Source: Piscinibacter sp. HJYY11 (GTDB lineage: Bacteria; Pseudomonadota; Gammaproteobacteria; Burkholderiales; Burkholderiaceae_C). Taken from it: 64,000 bases of DNA. Of the stretch, positions 26,184-33,924 are shown piece by piece. How positions within the stretch are numbered: the first letter of the stretch is position 1; every line of letters begins with the position of its first letter. Location of the stretch: NCBI RefSeq assembly GCF_016735515.1, contig NZ_JAERQZ010000001.1:4886746-4950745 (forward strand). Direction: 5' to 3'. The notes under the pieces were generated by a model. It saw only the letters and a list, made by a program, of their open reading frames with translations. It did no database searches and was not told the origin of the DNA. The position numbers were made by a program, and so were the translations under genes.

Positions 26184-26774
26184 ATGACCGAGGGCCCGCG
26201 CTCCTACTCGACGATCGACGTCGCCAAGCGTCTGGGCATCTCGCTCCAGACGGTGCAGCGCTGGGTGGACTCCGGCCGCCTCAAGGCCTGGAAGACGCCC
26301 GGCGGCCACCGCCGCATCGACGCACGAAGCGCCGAGGCACTGTTTGCGCAGCACGAGCAGGCCGCCGGCGTCGACGAACCCACTGTCTCTCCGGCACCGG
26401 CGTCGCCGCGGCCGGTAGGTGTGGTGGTCGTCGACGACGATGTCGTCGACCGCGAGCTGCTCGCGACGCTGGTCCAGGCGGCGCTGCCGGGTGCGCTCTT
26501 GCGAGTGGCCAGCAATGGCTTCCAGGGCCTCGTGATGATCGCGAAGTTCGCCCCCGAGATCGTGGTGACCGACGTCCATATGCCGCACATGGACGGCATC
26601 GAGATGATCCGCAACGTGCTCGCCGACGCGGCCACCCGGCCCCGGCTCATGATCGCCGTGTCGGCGAAGACCGCGAAGGAGCTCGCCGAGTTCGGCCAGC
26701 TCCCCTCCGAGGTCGTGCTGCTTCAAAAGCCCCTGGAGCGCGACGCGTTCATCAAGGCCCTGCAAGCCGCCTGA
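26184..26774 (+). CDS. HTH (MerR/excisionase-type) protein fused to a receiver domain
   Basis: A 196-aa protein in unusual order: an N-terminal MerR/excisionase-like helix-turn-helix (8-50; VAKRLGISLQTVQRWVDSGRLKAW, with KTPGGHRRI wing), a Pro-rich linker, then a receiver domain (78-196) with acidic DDD at 84-86, phospho-acceptor Asp130 and Lys182. Phosphorylation could gate DNA binding. It follows cheW by 34 bp and precedes a kinase-like gene, which makes that protein a possible partner. DNA target unknown. Confidence 0.85.
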   Translation: MTEGPRSYSTIDVAKRLGISLQTVQRWVDSGRLKAWKTPGGHRRIDARSAEALFAQHEQAAGVDEPTVSPAPASPRPVGVVVVDDDVVDRELLATLVQAALPGALLRVASNGFQGLVMIAKFAPEIVVTDVHMPHMDGIEMIRNVLADAATRPRLMIAVSAKTAKELAEFGQLPSEVVLLQKPLERDAFIKALQAA

Positions 26775-26853
26775 GCTGCGTGCACCCAAGCGGGGCACGC
26801 CTTTTGCCGCATGTTTTTCGCCAGCGTCGTGCCGGCGTACATCCGAGGACACG

Positions 26854-27714
26854 TTGCCCCGCTTCTTTCTTTGGGATGGGCTGCGAAAGGCCTTCTGCAG
26901 GCGTGCCTGCGGCGATCTCGAAGCCGAACCCCAGGCGACGCGCAAGGCGCTGGCGGAGGCGCTCGCCGACAACGCGCGCCTGCTCGACGAACGACGCGAC
27001 ACGGCCCTGCAGATCAGAGAGAAGAACCGGTTCCTCGGGAGCCTGTCGCATGAGCTGCGCGCGCCGCTGAACGCGATCATCGGGTTCTCGGAAGTCCTGG
27101 CCTCGAGCCCCCTCACGCCCGACTCGGGCAAGCGACACGAGTTTGCCCGGCACATCCACACCAGCGGTCGCCACCTGCTGCGGCTCATCAACGACGTCCT
27201 CGAGTTGTCGACCGTGGACGCCGAGGGCCGCGAGTTCGTGCCTGAGCAGGTGGATCTGCGCGAGCTGATCGCGCGCGTGGCAGACCTGCTGCACACGCCG
27301 CTCTTGCGCAGGCGCTTGCAACTCACGGTGGACGTGAAGGCCGAGGTGGCCGCCGTCGTGGTGGACCGGGTGGGCCTCAAGCAGGCCTTGCTGCGCCTGC
27401 TGACGCACGCGGCCGACATGGCGCCCGAAGGCACCGTCCTCACGGTGCGTGCGCGGCTGCAGTCGCCGGAGGGCTGCCGGATCGAAGTGCAGCTTGCGCC
27501 CTCGTTCGAGGGCCGCGGCAAGCAGGCGCTGGGTTCACCGAGCGTGAACCTGATGCTGGCCCGCCGCTGGGCCGAGGCCCGGGGCGGCGCCGCCGGGCAG
27601 TTCATCGACGCCGGCCTGGGCACCACCCTGTATCTGGTGCTGAACCTTTTTCAGCCCGTCGACCCCCTGCGGCGCCAGAAGTCTCGCAGCAGCGTCAGTC
27701 CCCCCGAGCCTTGA
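26854..27714 (+). CDS. Histidine kinase-like protein with degenerate ATP-binding domain
   Basis: A 286-aa soluble protein. A coiled segment (28-58) leads to a good dimerisation/phospho-acceptor helix, NRFLGSLSHELRAPLNAIIGF, with His66. The catalytic domain is decayed: the N-box position reads LKQALLRLLTHAADMA instead of an Asn-rich N-box, and no DxGxG or GxGxG ATP-lid motif is visible before the last strand (GLGTTLYLVLNL). It probably cannot bind ATP and may act as a phosphotransfer or scaffold protein. It starts with TTG at 26854 after CGAGGACACG. Its last 64 bases overlap the BLUF gene on the other strand. Confidence 0.75.
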   Translation: MPRFFLWDGLRKAFCRRACGDLEAEPQATRKALAEALADNARLLDERRDTALQIREKNRFLGSLSHELRAPLNAIIGFSEVLASSPLTPDSGKRHEFARHIHTSGRHLLRLINDVLELSTVDAEGREFVPEQVDLRELIARVADLLHTPLLRRRLQLTVDVKAEVAAVVVDRVGLKQALLRLLTHAADMAPEGTVLTVRARLQSPEGCRIEVQLAPSFEGRGKQALGSPSVNLMLARRWAEARGGAAGQFIDAGLGTTLYLVLNLFQPVDPLRRQKSRSSVSPPEP

Positions 27715-28103
27715 CTGCGCGCGCTGGCGCGTGCGCGGGATCGTGCACCCTCCACCACCCAGTTGGCCGTCGAGATGGCCAGCAGCTCCGACTGGGAGGG
27801 CTGAGCCAGTGCCATGTGCCAGTCGGGAAACTCGCGCGCCCCGATGGGCTCGTTCATCAGCTCGACCAGGCGCGAGTGCTGGCGGCTTTTGCGGATGCGC
27901 TCATAGGTCTGCGCCATGGGCCCGGGCTCGCCCTCGAAGTACTGCATGAAGACGCCATCGCTGTAGATCAGCGCGCCCGTCACGCCGCTCTCCAGATTCA
28001 GGCGCCGTGCCTCGACCAGCAGCGCTTCCAGCCGGCCGTCGCCCATCGGCTGGACGCTGGCGCTGACATAGACGATGGCTTCGAGGGGGTGCTGGTCGGA
28101 CAT
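27651..28103 (-). CDS. BLUF-domain blue-light sensor
   Basis: A 150-aa protein that is mostly one BLUF domain (FAD photoreceptor). Key residues are Tyr12, Asn36, Gln54, Trp95 and Met97. Their spacing equals that of Tyr21, Asn45, Gln63, Trp104 and Met106 of AppA, so the photochemistry should be intact. A 40-residue basic tail follows, without an effector domain, so output must be through protein contact. The ATG at 28103 is the only sensible start. It overlaps the kinase-like gene tail to tail by 64 bp. Confidence 0.9.
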   Translation of the reverse strand: MSDQHPLEAIVYVSASVQPMGDGRLEALLVEARRLNLESGVTGALIYSDGVFMQYFEGEPGPMAQTYERIRKSRQHSRLVELMNEPIGAREFPDWHMALAQPSQSELLAISTANWVVEGARSRARASARSQGSGGLTLLRDFWRRRGSTG

Positions 28104-28224
28104 GGAGACGTTCTAGCCCATTCTGGCAATTTGCGTGCGCGTGTCTCCGCTTCACGGAATCCACTACCCCGGAACCACGTGCGGCCTGATGCCCGCCGCG
28201 AGGACCCGTTTCTAGAGTGCAGCC

Positions 28225-29712
28225 ATGCACCTCCAACTGGTCGGCCTCACCAAACGCTTCGGCACGCTGACCGCCGTCGACGATGCGGCGCTCGAGATCC
28301 GCCCGGGTGAAGTGCTGGCCCTGCTCGGCGAGAACGGCGCAGGCAAGAGCACGCTGATGAAGATGCTCTACGGCGTGCACCTGCCCGATGCCGGCTGCAT
28401 CGAGATCGACGGCCAGGGGCACGCAATCGCGTCGCCGCGCGCGGCCATGGCGCTCGGGATCGGCATGGTGTTCCAGCAGTTCAGCCTGGTGCCGGCCCTG
28501 ACGGTGCGCGAGAACCTGGCGCTCGTGCAGCCGGCCGCGCCGTGGTGGATCGGACGGCGCGCAGCGCGGCTGGCCGCGATCGACACCCACCTGCAGTCGG
28601 TGGCGCCCGGCATCGACCCCGACTTGCGCGTGGATCGCCTGCCCGTGGGCCAGATGCAGCTCGTCGAACTGGCCAAGGTGCTGCTGCGCGACGCCCGCTG
28701 CGTCGTCTTCGACGAGCCCAGCGCCGTGCTCACGCCGCTGGAGGCCGAGCGCCTCTGGCGCCTGATGCGCGACCTCACGGCACGTGGCCTGGCCGTCGTG
28801 CTGATCAGCCACAAGCTGGCCGACGTGCGCGCCTGCGCCGACCGGGTGGCGGTGATGCGGGCCGGGCGGGTTGTCGCGCAGGTGCCCGCGCAGGACGCGA
28901 CCGACACCCAGATCGTCGAGTGGATGGTGGGCCATGAGCCCGACGCGGTGCGTGCGCCGCAGGCGCCAGCGGCCGAGGCCGCCATCCGGCTCGAGCTGCG
29001 CGGCATGCACGCCGGCGTTGCTCAGGGCGTCGACCTGGCCGTGCGCGCCGGCGAGGTGCTCGGCGTGGCGGGGGTGTCGGGCAGCGGGCAGGCAGACGTC
29101 GCCGAAGCGATCGGTGGTGCCCGGCCGCTCGACGCCGGCGAGGTGATCCTCGACGGCCAGCGCCTGCGTGCCCCTCGGCTCGCCGCCAAGCCGACGCCGC
29201 AGCTCGGCTACATCGCGCCCGAGCCCTTGCGCAATGCGGTGGCGCCTGATCTGACCCTGGCCGTCAACCTCGCGCTGAAGCGCCTGCGCGAGCTGCCCTT
29301 CGTGCCTTCGGGCGAGATGCTCGCCGCGCGCGCCCGGCCGCTGATCGCGCGTTTCGGCGTGCGTCCCGCCGATCCGCTGGCAACGGCCGGTCGGCTGTCG
29401 GGCGGCAACCTGCAGAAGCTCGTCGCTGCCCGCGAGCTGGCCGACGAGCCGGCTGCCATCGTGGCCTGCTATCCGACGATGGGGCTCGACGTGTCGGCCA
29501 CGGCCCAAGTCTACGAGGCCCTCTTAGGGCTGGCGTGCAGCGGCAGTGCGGTGCTCTGGGTCAGCGAGGACCTCGACGATTTGCTGCGGCACGCGCACCG
29601 CATCGCGGTGATGTTCGAGGGCCGGGTCACAGCCGTGTTCGACGCCGCGAGCGCGACGCGCGCCGAGCTCGGGGCCTGCATGGCCGGGCAGCCTCAGGCG
29701 GTGGCGGCATGA
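28225..29712 (+). CDS. ABC transporter ATPase, double-domain, nucleoside/BmpA type
   Basis: A 495-aa protein with two ATPase halves, as in the NupO/YufO group that serves BmpA-type receptors. The first half has Walker [11 protein letters not shown]-loop VFQQFSLVP and Walker [13 protein letters not shown]. The second half is degenerate: GVSGSGQAD for Walker A without GKS/T, signature [15 protein letters not shown], then YPTMGLDV. That is usual for this subgroup. It begins an operon of ATPase, two permeases, receptor, hydrolase and Rid protein, with an ATGA overlap to the first permease. Confidence 0.92.
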   Translation: MHLQLVGLTKRFGTLTAVDDAALEIRPGEVLALLGENGAGKSTLMKMLYGVHLPDAGCIEIDGQGHAIASPRAAMALGIGMVFQQFSLVPALTVRENLALVQPAAPWWIGRRAARLAAIDTHLQSVAPGIDPDLRVDRLPVGQMQLVELAKVLLRDARCVVFDEPSAVLTPLEAERLWRLMRDLTARGLAVVLISHKLADVRACADRVAVMRAGRVVAQVPAQDATDTQIVEWMVGHEPDAVRAPQAPAAEAAIRLELRGMHAGVAQGVDLAVRAGEVLGVAGVSGSGQADVAEAIGGARPLDAGEVILDGQRLRAPRLAAKPTPQLGYIAPEPLRNAVAPDLTLAVNLALKRLRELPFVPSGEMLAARARPLIARFGVRPADPLATAGRLSGGNLQKLVAARELADEPAAIVACYPTMGLDVSATAQVYEALLGLACSGSAVLWVSEDLDDLLRHAHRIAVMFEGRVTAVFDAASATRAELGACMAGQPQAVAA

Positions 29713-30713
29713 GCGCCGCACCGTGGCGCGAAGGTGCCGTCGCCATCACCGCCTTTGCCGTGCTGGCCGGCGGCTTCTTCCTGCTCATCGGTCGCGGCCC
29801 GGTCGACATGCTGATGGCCATCGTCCAGGCCGGCGCGGGCAGCGCCTATGCCCTCGGCGAATCGCTGCTGCGCGCGACGCCCATCCTGCTGTGCGCGCTC
29901 GCCACGCTGGTGCCGGCGCGGCTCGGGCTCGTCTCCGTTGGCGCGGAGGGGCAGCTCTACTTCGGCGCGCTCGTCGGCACCGGGATGATGCTCTTCACAC
30001 CGCAGGCGTCCTTGCCTGGCGTGGTGATGGGCGGGATGGTGGGCGGTGCGGTGTGGGCGCTGGTGCCGGCGCTGCTGCGCGTCGTGGCCGATGTCAACGA
30101 GACGATCTCGACGCTGATGCTCAACTACGTGGCGTCGCTGCTTGTCACCTGGCTCGTCTACGGCCCCTGGAAGAACCCGCAGAGCCAGGGCTGGCCGGCC
30201 AGCATCGACTTCCCCGACAGCGCACGCCTGCCGCTGCTCGGCGACAGCCGCGTGCACGCGGGGCTGCTGATCGCGCTGGTGGTGGCCGCCGTGCTGCATG
30301 CGCTGCTCACGCGGAGCCGCTGGGGCCTGGTGCTCGACGTGCTGCGCAGCAACCCGCGGCTCGCACCCTTGGCCGGCCTGAACGTCGGCCGGCAGGTGCT
30401 GCTGACCATGGCCGTGGGCGGCGCGCTGGCTGGCCTGGCCGGCATCGCGGAAACGGCCTCTGTGCAGGGTCGCCTGCAGGCATCGTTCGCCAACGGCGCC
30501 GGCCTCTCGGGCTTTCTCGTCGCTTGGCTCGCCGGCAACCGTGTGCTGCCGGCGACCGTGCTCGCGCTGCTGGTGGGCGCGCTGCTCGCCGCAGGCGATG
30601 GCCTGCAGATGATGACCGACGTGCCGTCGTCGGCAGTTCTCGTGGTGCAGGGCCTGATGTTCGTGGCCTTGCTGGGTGCCGGCGGCTGGCGCAAGGAGGC
30701 GGGTCGTGTCTGA
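29709..30713 (+). CDS. ABC transporter permease 1 (nucleoside/BmpA type)
   Basis: A 334-aa inner-membrane permease with about nine hydrophobic segments and family blocks [30 protein letters not shown] and AGDGLQMM. It pairs with permease 2 to form a heterodimeric channel. ATG at 29709 overlaps the ATPase stop. Its end overlaps permease 2 by eight bases. Confidence 0.92.
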   Translation: MSAAPWREGAVAITAFAVLAGGFFLLIGRGPVDMLMAIVQAGAGSAYALGESLLRATPILLCALATLVPARLGLVSVGAEGQLYFGALVGTGMMLFTPQASLPGVVMGGMVGGAVWALVPALLRVVADVNETISTLMLNYVASLLVTWLVYGPWKNPQSQGWPASIDFPDSARLPLLGDSRVHAGLLIALVVAAVLHALLTRSRWGLVLDVLRSNPRLAPLAGLNVGRQVLLTMAVGGALAGLAGIAETASVQGRLQASFANGAGLSGFLVAWLAGNRVLPATVLALLVGALLAAGDGLQMMTDVPSSAVLVVQGLMFVALLGAGGWRKEAGRV

Positions 30714-31578
30714 CACCTTGCTGCAGGGCCTGCCGGTCTCGGCCTTGCGCAGCGCGGCGCCGCTGCTGCTCGTGCTGCTGGGCGAATGCCTGACGCAGCG
30801 GGTGGGTCGCATCAACCTCGGGGTCGAAGGCCAGATGCTGGTGGGCGCGGTGGCGGGGTATGGCGCCACGGCCCTCACTGGCGACCCGTGGCTGGGCATG
30901 GCCGCGGGCGCTGCCGCTGGCGTGCTGCTGTCGGCGGTCTATTCGCTGCTCACCGTTGCGGCGCGTGCCGACCAGTTCGCGAGCGGCCTGGCGGTGTGGA
31001 TGCTGGGCTTCGGCGTCAGCGCCTTCCTGGGCAGCGGCCTCGTCGGCTTGCGCATCGAGGGCTTTGCGCCGGGTGTCGGCGGGCTCACGCCCACGCTGTG
31101 GATCGCCGTGGCCCTGGTGCCGGTGCTCGGCCTCTGGCTGTACCGCACGCGCACCGGCCTCGTCTGGCGCGCGGTCGGCGAGTCGCCGACGGCGGCGCGT
31201 GCCGCGGGCATCACGCCGTGGAAGGTGATCGTCACCGGCATCACGGCAGGCGGCGTGCTGTCGGGTCTCGGCGGCGCCGCACTGTCCATCGACCACACGC
31301 GCACCTGGGCCGAAGGCATGACCGCCGGCCGTGGGCTGATCGCCGTGGGGCTCGTGATCGTCGCCCGCTGGAACCCCTGGCTCACGCTGCCGGCTGCCCT
31401 CTTGTTCGGCCTCGCCGAAGCGCTGTCGCTGCGGCTGCAGGCCGCCGGCAGCGCGGTGCCGGCGCACCTGCTGCACACGCTGCCCTACCTCGCAAGCCTC
31501 GCCGTGTTTGCCGTCACCTGCGCGCGCCTCAAGGGTGGTGGCGGGCCCGAGGCTCTGCGTGCCGTTTTCGTCCGATGA
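30706..31578 (+). CDS. ABC transporter permease 2 (nucleoside/BmpA type)
   Basis: A 290-aa permease with about eight hydrophobic segments and the blocks RINLGVEGQMLVGAV, VWRAVGESPTAARAAGI and GRGLIAVGLVIVARW. GTG at 30706 is set by AAGGAGG at 30693-30699, six bases upstream. It completes the membrane part of the importer. Confidence 0.92.
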   Translation: MSDTLLQGLPVSALRSAAPLLLVLLGECLTQRVGRINLGVEGQMLVGAVAGYGATALTGDPWLGMAAGAAAGVLLSAVYSLLTVAARADQFASGLAVWMLGFGVSAFLGSGLVGLRIEGFAPGVGGLTPTLWIAVALVPVLGLWLYRTRTGLVWRAVGESPTAARAAGITPWKVIVTGITAGGVLSGLGGAALSIDHTRTWAEGMTAGRGLIAVGLVIVARWNPWLTLPAALLFGLAEALSLRLQAAGSAVPAHLLHTLPYLASLAVFAVTCARLKGGGGPEALRAVFVR

Positions 31579-31612
31579 ACTTTCTTTCTTCAACCCCAGG
31601 AGGGACCGCCCC

Positions 31613-32671
31613 ATGAAGCTGCTTCGCCATCTCGCCGTGCTCGCCTTCGCCGCCGGCACCGCCATCGCCCAGGCCGCCACCATCGGCTACATCTACGTCG
31701 GGCCTGAGAAGGACTACGGCTACAACACCTCGATGGACGTGGGCCGCAAGTTCGTCGAGAAAAACATCCCCGGCACCAAGACCCTGCATGTGGAAAACAT
31801 CCCCGAGACCGCCGAGGTCGAGAAGGTGATGGAGCGCATGATCAAGCAGGGCGGCGCGAGCATCATCTTCGCCACCAGCTACGGCTACCTCGACTACGCC
31901 ATCGCACTCGGCAAGAAGTACCCCAAGGTCGCCTTCCTGCACGCCGGCGGCCTGAAGACCAGCGACAACGTCGGCACCTACTGGGCCAACAGCGACGACG
32001 CGATGTACCTCGCCGGCATGGCCGCCGGTGCGGTGAGCAAGAGCGGCAAGCTCGGCTTCATCGCCGCGTTTCCGATTCCGCAGGTGGTGCGCTCGATCAA
32101 CGCCTTCACGCTGGGCGCGCAGGCCATGAACCCGAATGCCACCACCACCGTGGTGTGGACCGGCGGCTGGCTGCAGCCCCCGAAGGAGGCCGAGGCCACC
32201 AACTCGCTGGCCGATGCCGGCATCGACGTGATCGGCGAGCAGGTCGACAGCCCGATGACCATCGCGCAGACCGCCGAGAAGCGCGGCATCTACATGGTCG
32301 GCAAGGATGTCGACGTGTCGAAGCTCGCCCCCAAGGCCGTGCTCACCGGTGCCTCGTGGAACTGGGGCCCGACCATGCTCAAGCTGACGAAGGAGATCCA
32401 GGCCGGCAAGTGGAAGCCCAGCCACGTGCGCGGCGACCTGAAGGACGGCACCGTGGTGCTCGACCCCTTCGGCCCCGCCGTGCCCGAGGCCGTGCGCAAG
32501 ACCGTGCTCGCGAAGAAGGAAGACATCCTCAAGGACAAGTTCATCGTCTGGTCGGGCCCGATGACCGGGCAGGACGGCAAGGCCATCCTGCAGGCAGGCA
32601 CGCGCATGCCGATGGAGCAGCTGGAGAGCATGAACTTCTTCGTCAAGGGCGTCGTGGGCACTGTGCAGTGA
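31613..32671 (+). CDS. BmpA/PnrA-type substrate-binding protein
   Basis: A 352-aa periplasmic receptor (Bmp/Med family). Signal peptide ends near AIAQA; IGYIYVGPEKDYGYNTSMDVG, ATSYGYLDYAIALGKKYP and LGFIAAFPIPQVVRSINAF are family blocks. Bmp proteins bind nucleosides, but related ones serve other ring compounds. With a cysteine hydrolase and a Rid protein next door, a pyrimidine- or ureide-like nitrogen source is plausible here. AGGAGGG precedes the ATG by eight bases. Confidence 0.92.
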   Translation: MKLLRHLAVLAFAAGTAIAQAATIGYIYVGPEKDYGYNTSMDVGRKFVEKNIPGTKTLHVENIPETAEVEKVMERMIKQGGASIIFATSYGYLDYAIALGKKYPKVAFLHAGGLKTSDNVGTYWANSDDAMYLAGMAAGAVSKSGKLGFIAAFPIPQVVRSINAFTLGAQAMNPNATTTVVWTGGWLQPPKEAEATNSLADAGIDVIGEQVDSPMTIAQTAEKRGIYMVGKDVDVSKLAPKAVLTGASWNWGPTMLKLTKEIQAGKWKPSHVRGDLKDGTVVLDPFGPAVPEAVRKTVLAKKEDILKDKFIVWSGPMTGQDGKAILQAGTRMPMEQLESMNFFVKGVVGTVQ

Positions 32672-32681
32672 GGAGCCCGCC

Positions 32682-33443
32682 ATGAAACCGATGGGCTCCC
32701 ACCTCGCCAACCGCTGGCGCGTGAGCGCCGCGCACTGCGACCTCACGCGCGCCGAACGTCGGCCGGTGCGGCCGGTCGAACTTTCGGCCGAGCCGCAGGC
32801 GGTGACGGTCGACGCCAACCGCAGCGCGCTGATCGTCGTCGACATGCAGAACGACTTCTGCGCGAAAGGCGGCTACCTCGACTACCGCGGCATCGACATC
32901 ACGCCCGACCGCGCCCCCATCGAGCCGCTGCGCCGGCTCGTGCCCGCGCTGCGCGCGCAGGGGGTGCCCATCGTGTGGCTCAACTGGGGCGTGCGCCGCG
33001 ACCTGCTCAACATCCACCCCTCGCTGCTGCACGCCCACACGCAGGACGGCGAGGGCGCCGGCCTCGGCGAGCGCATTCCCGGCGGCGCCGAGATCCTGCT
33101 CAAGGGCTCGTGGGGTGCGCAGATCGTCGACGAGCTGAATCCGGGCGAGCAGGACATCCACGTCAGCAAGCACCGGTTCAGCGGCTTCTGGGACACCGAG
33201 CTCGACTCCATCCTGCGCAACATGGGCCTGACCACGCTCTTCTTCGCCGGCGTGAACGCCGACCAGTGCGTGATGACCACGCTGGAAGACGCGAGCTTCC
33301 TCGGCTACGACGTGCTGATGCTGCGCGACTGCGTGGGCACCACCTCGCCGCCGTTCTGCATGCAGGCCACCGAGTACAACGTGAAGCTGCTGTATGGCTT
33401 CATGACGGACTCGGGTGCCTTGCTGTCGGGCCTGAAGGCATGA
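32682..33443 (+). CDS. Cysteine hydrolase, isochorismatase family (RutB/biuret-hydrolase-like)
   Basis: A 253-aa hydrolase with the intact triad Asp54 (VVDMQNDFC), Lys163 (SKHRFSGF) and Cys196 (NADQCVMTT). Family members hydrolyse C-N bonds through a thioester; close relatives act on ureidoacrylate peracid or biuret. The ATG at 32682 lies 10 bp after the receptor stop, with GAGGAG in between. It overlaps the Rid gene by four bases, as RutB and RutC genes are neighbours in pyrimidine degradation, but no rutA or rutD is present. The exact substrate is unknown. Confidence 0.85.
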   Translation: MKPMGSHLANRWRVSAAHCDLTRAERRPVRPVELSAEPQAVTVDANRSALIVVDMQNDFCAKGGYLDYRGIDITPDRAPIEPLRRLVPALRAQGVPIVWLNWGVRRDLLNIHPSLLHAHTQDGEGAGLGERIPGGAEILLKGSWGAQIVDELNPGEQDIHVSKHRFSGFWDTELDSILRNMGLTTLFFAGVNADQCVMTTLEDASFLGYDVLMLRDCVGTTSPPFCMQATEYNVKLLYGFMTDSGALLSGLKA

Positions 33444-33907
33444 GCGCAGTCGAAGACAAGCTCGCGGAGATGGGCCTCGTGCTGCCGACGCCGCCCACGC
33501 CGATTGCCAACTTCGTGCCCTGGCGGCGCAGCGGCCGCACCGTGTATCTCGCCGGCCAGGTGTGCGAGTGGAACGGCAGCGTGCCCTACGTCGGCAAGCT
33601 CGGCCGCGAGTTCACGGTGGAGCAGGGCCAGCAGGCCGCGCGCCTGTGCGCGCTCAACCTGCTGGCCTGCCTGAAGCTCGCCTGCGAGGGCGACCTGGGC
33701 CGTGTTCAGCGCTGCCTGCGGGTGGGCGGCTTCGTGAACTGCGAGCCGGAGTTCGAGTTCGTGCCGATGGTGGTCAACGGGGCCTCCGACCTCTTCGCCG
33801 CCCTGTGGGGCGAGGACTGCGGGCGCCACGCGCGCACCGCCATCGGCGTCGCCTCGCTCCCACGCCGAGCGGCGGTGGAGGTCGACGCCATCTTCGAGAC
33901 CGATTGA
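33440..33907 (+). CDS. Rid/YjgF-family protein
   Basis: A 155-aa Rid-family protein (VYLAGQVCEWNGSVPYVGKLG, VNCEPEFEFVPMVVNGASDLF, RTAIGVASLPRRAAVEVDAIFE). Rid proteins clear reactive enamine/imine or aminoacrylate intermediates. The conserved Arg is present in the GRHARTAIGV stretch. ATGA overlap with the hydrolase suggests the two act in sequence, as RutC does beside RutB. This subgroup has the longer N-terminus seen in non-archetypal Rid members. Confidence 0.85.
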   Translation: MSAVEDKLAEMGLVLPTPPTPIANFVPWRRSGRTVYLAGQVCEWNGSVPYVGKLGREFTVEQGQQAARLCALNLLACLKLACEGDLGRVQRCLRVGGFVNCEPEFEFVPMVVNGASDLFAALWGEDCGRHARTAIGVASLPRRAAVEVDAIFETD

Positions 33908-33924
33908 CGCCCTCGGCACGGTTC

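Noticed and set aside
28124..28138. Sigma-54-like TGGCA...GC site before the BmpA-type ABC operon
   Set aside because: GG and GC are spaced correctly, but four of the remaining consensus bases differ; chance is likely.
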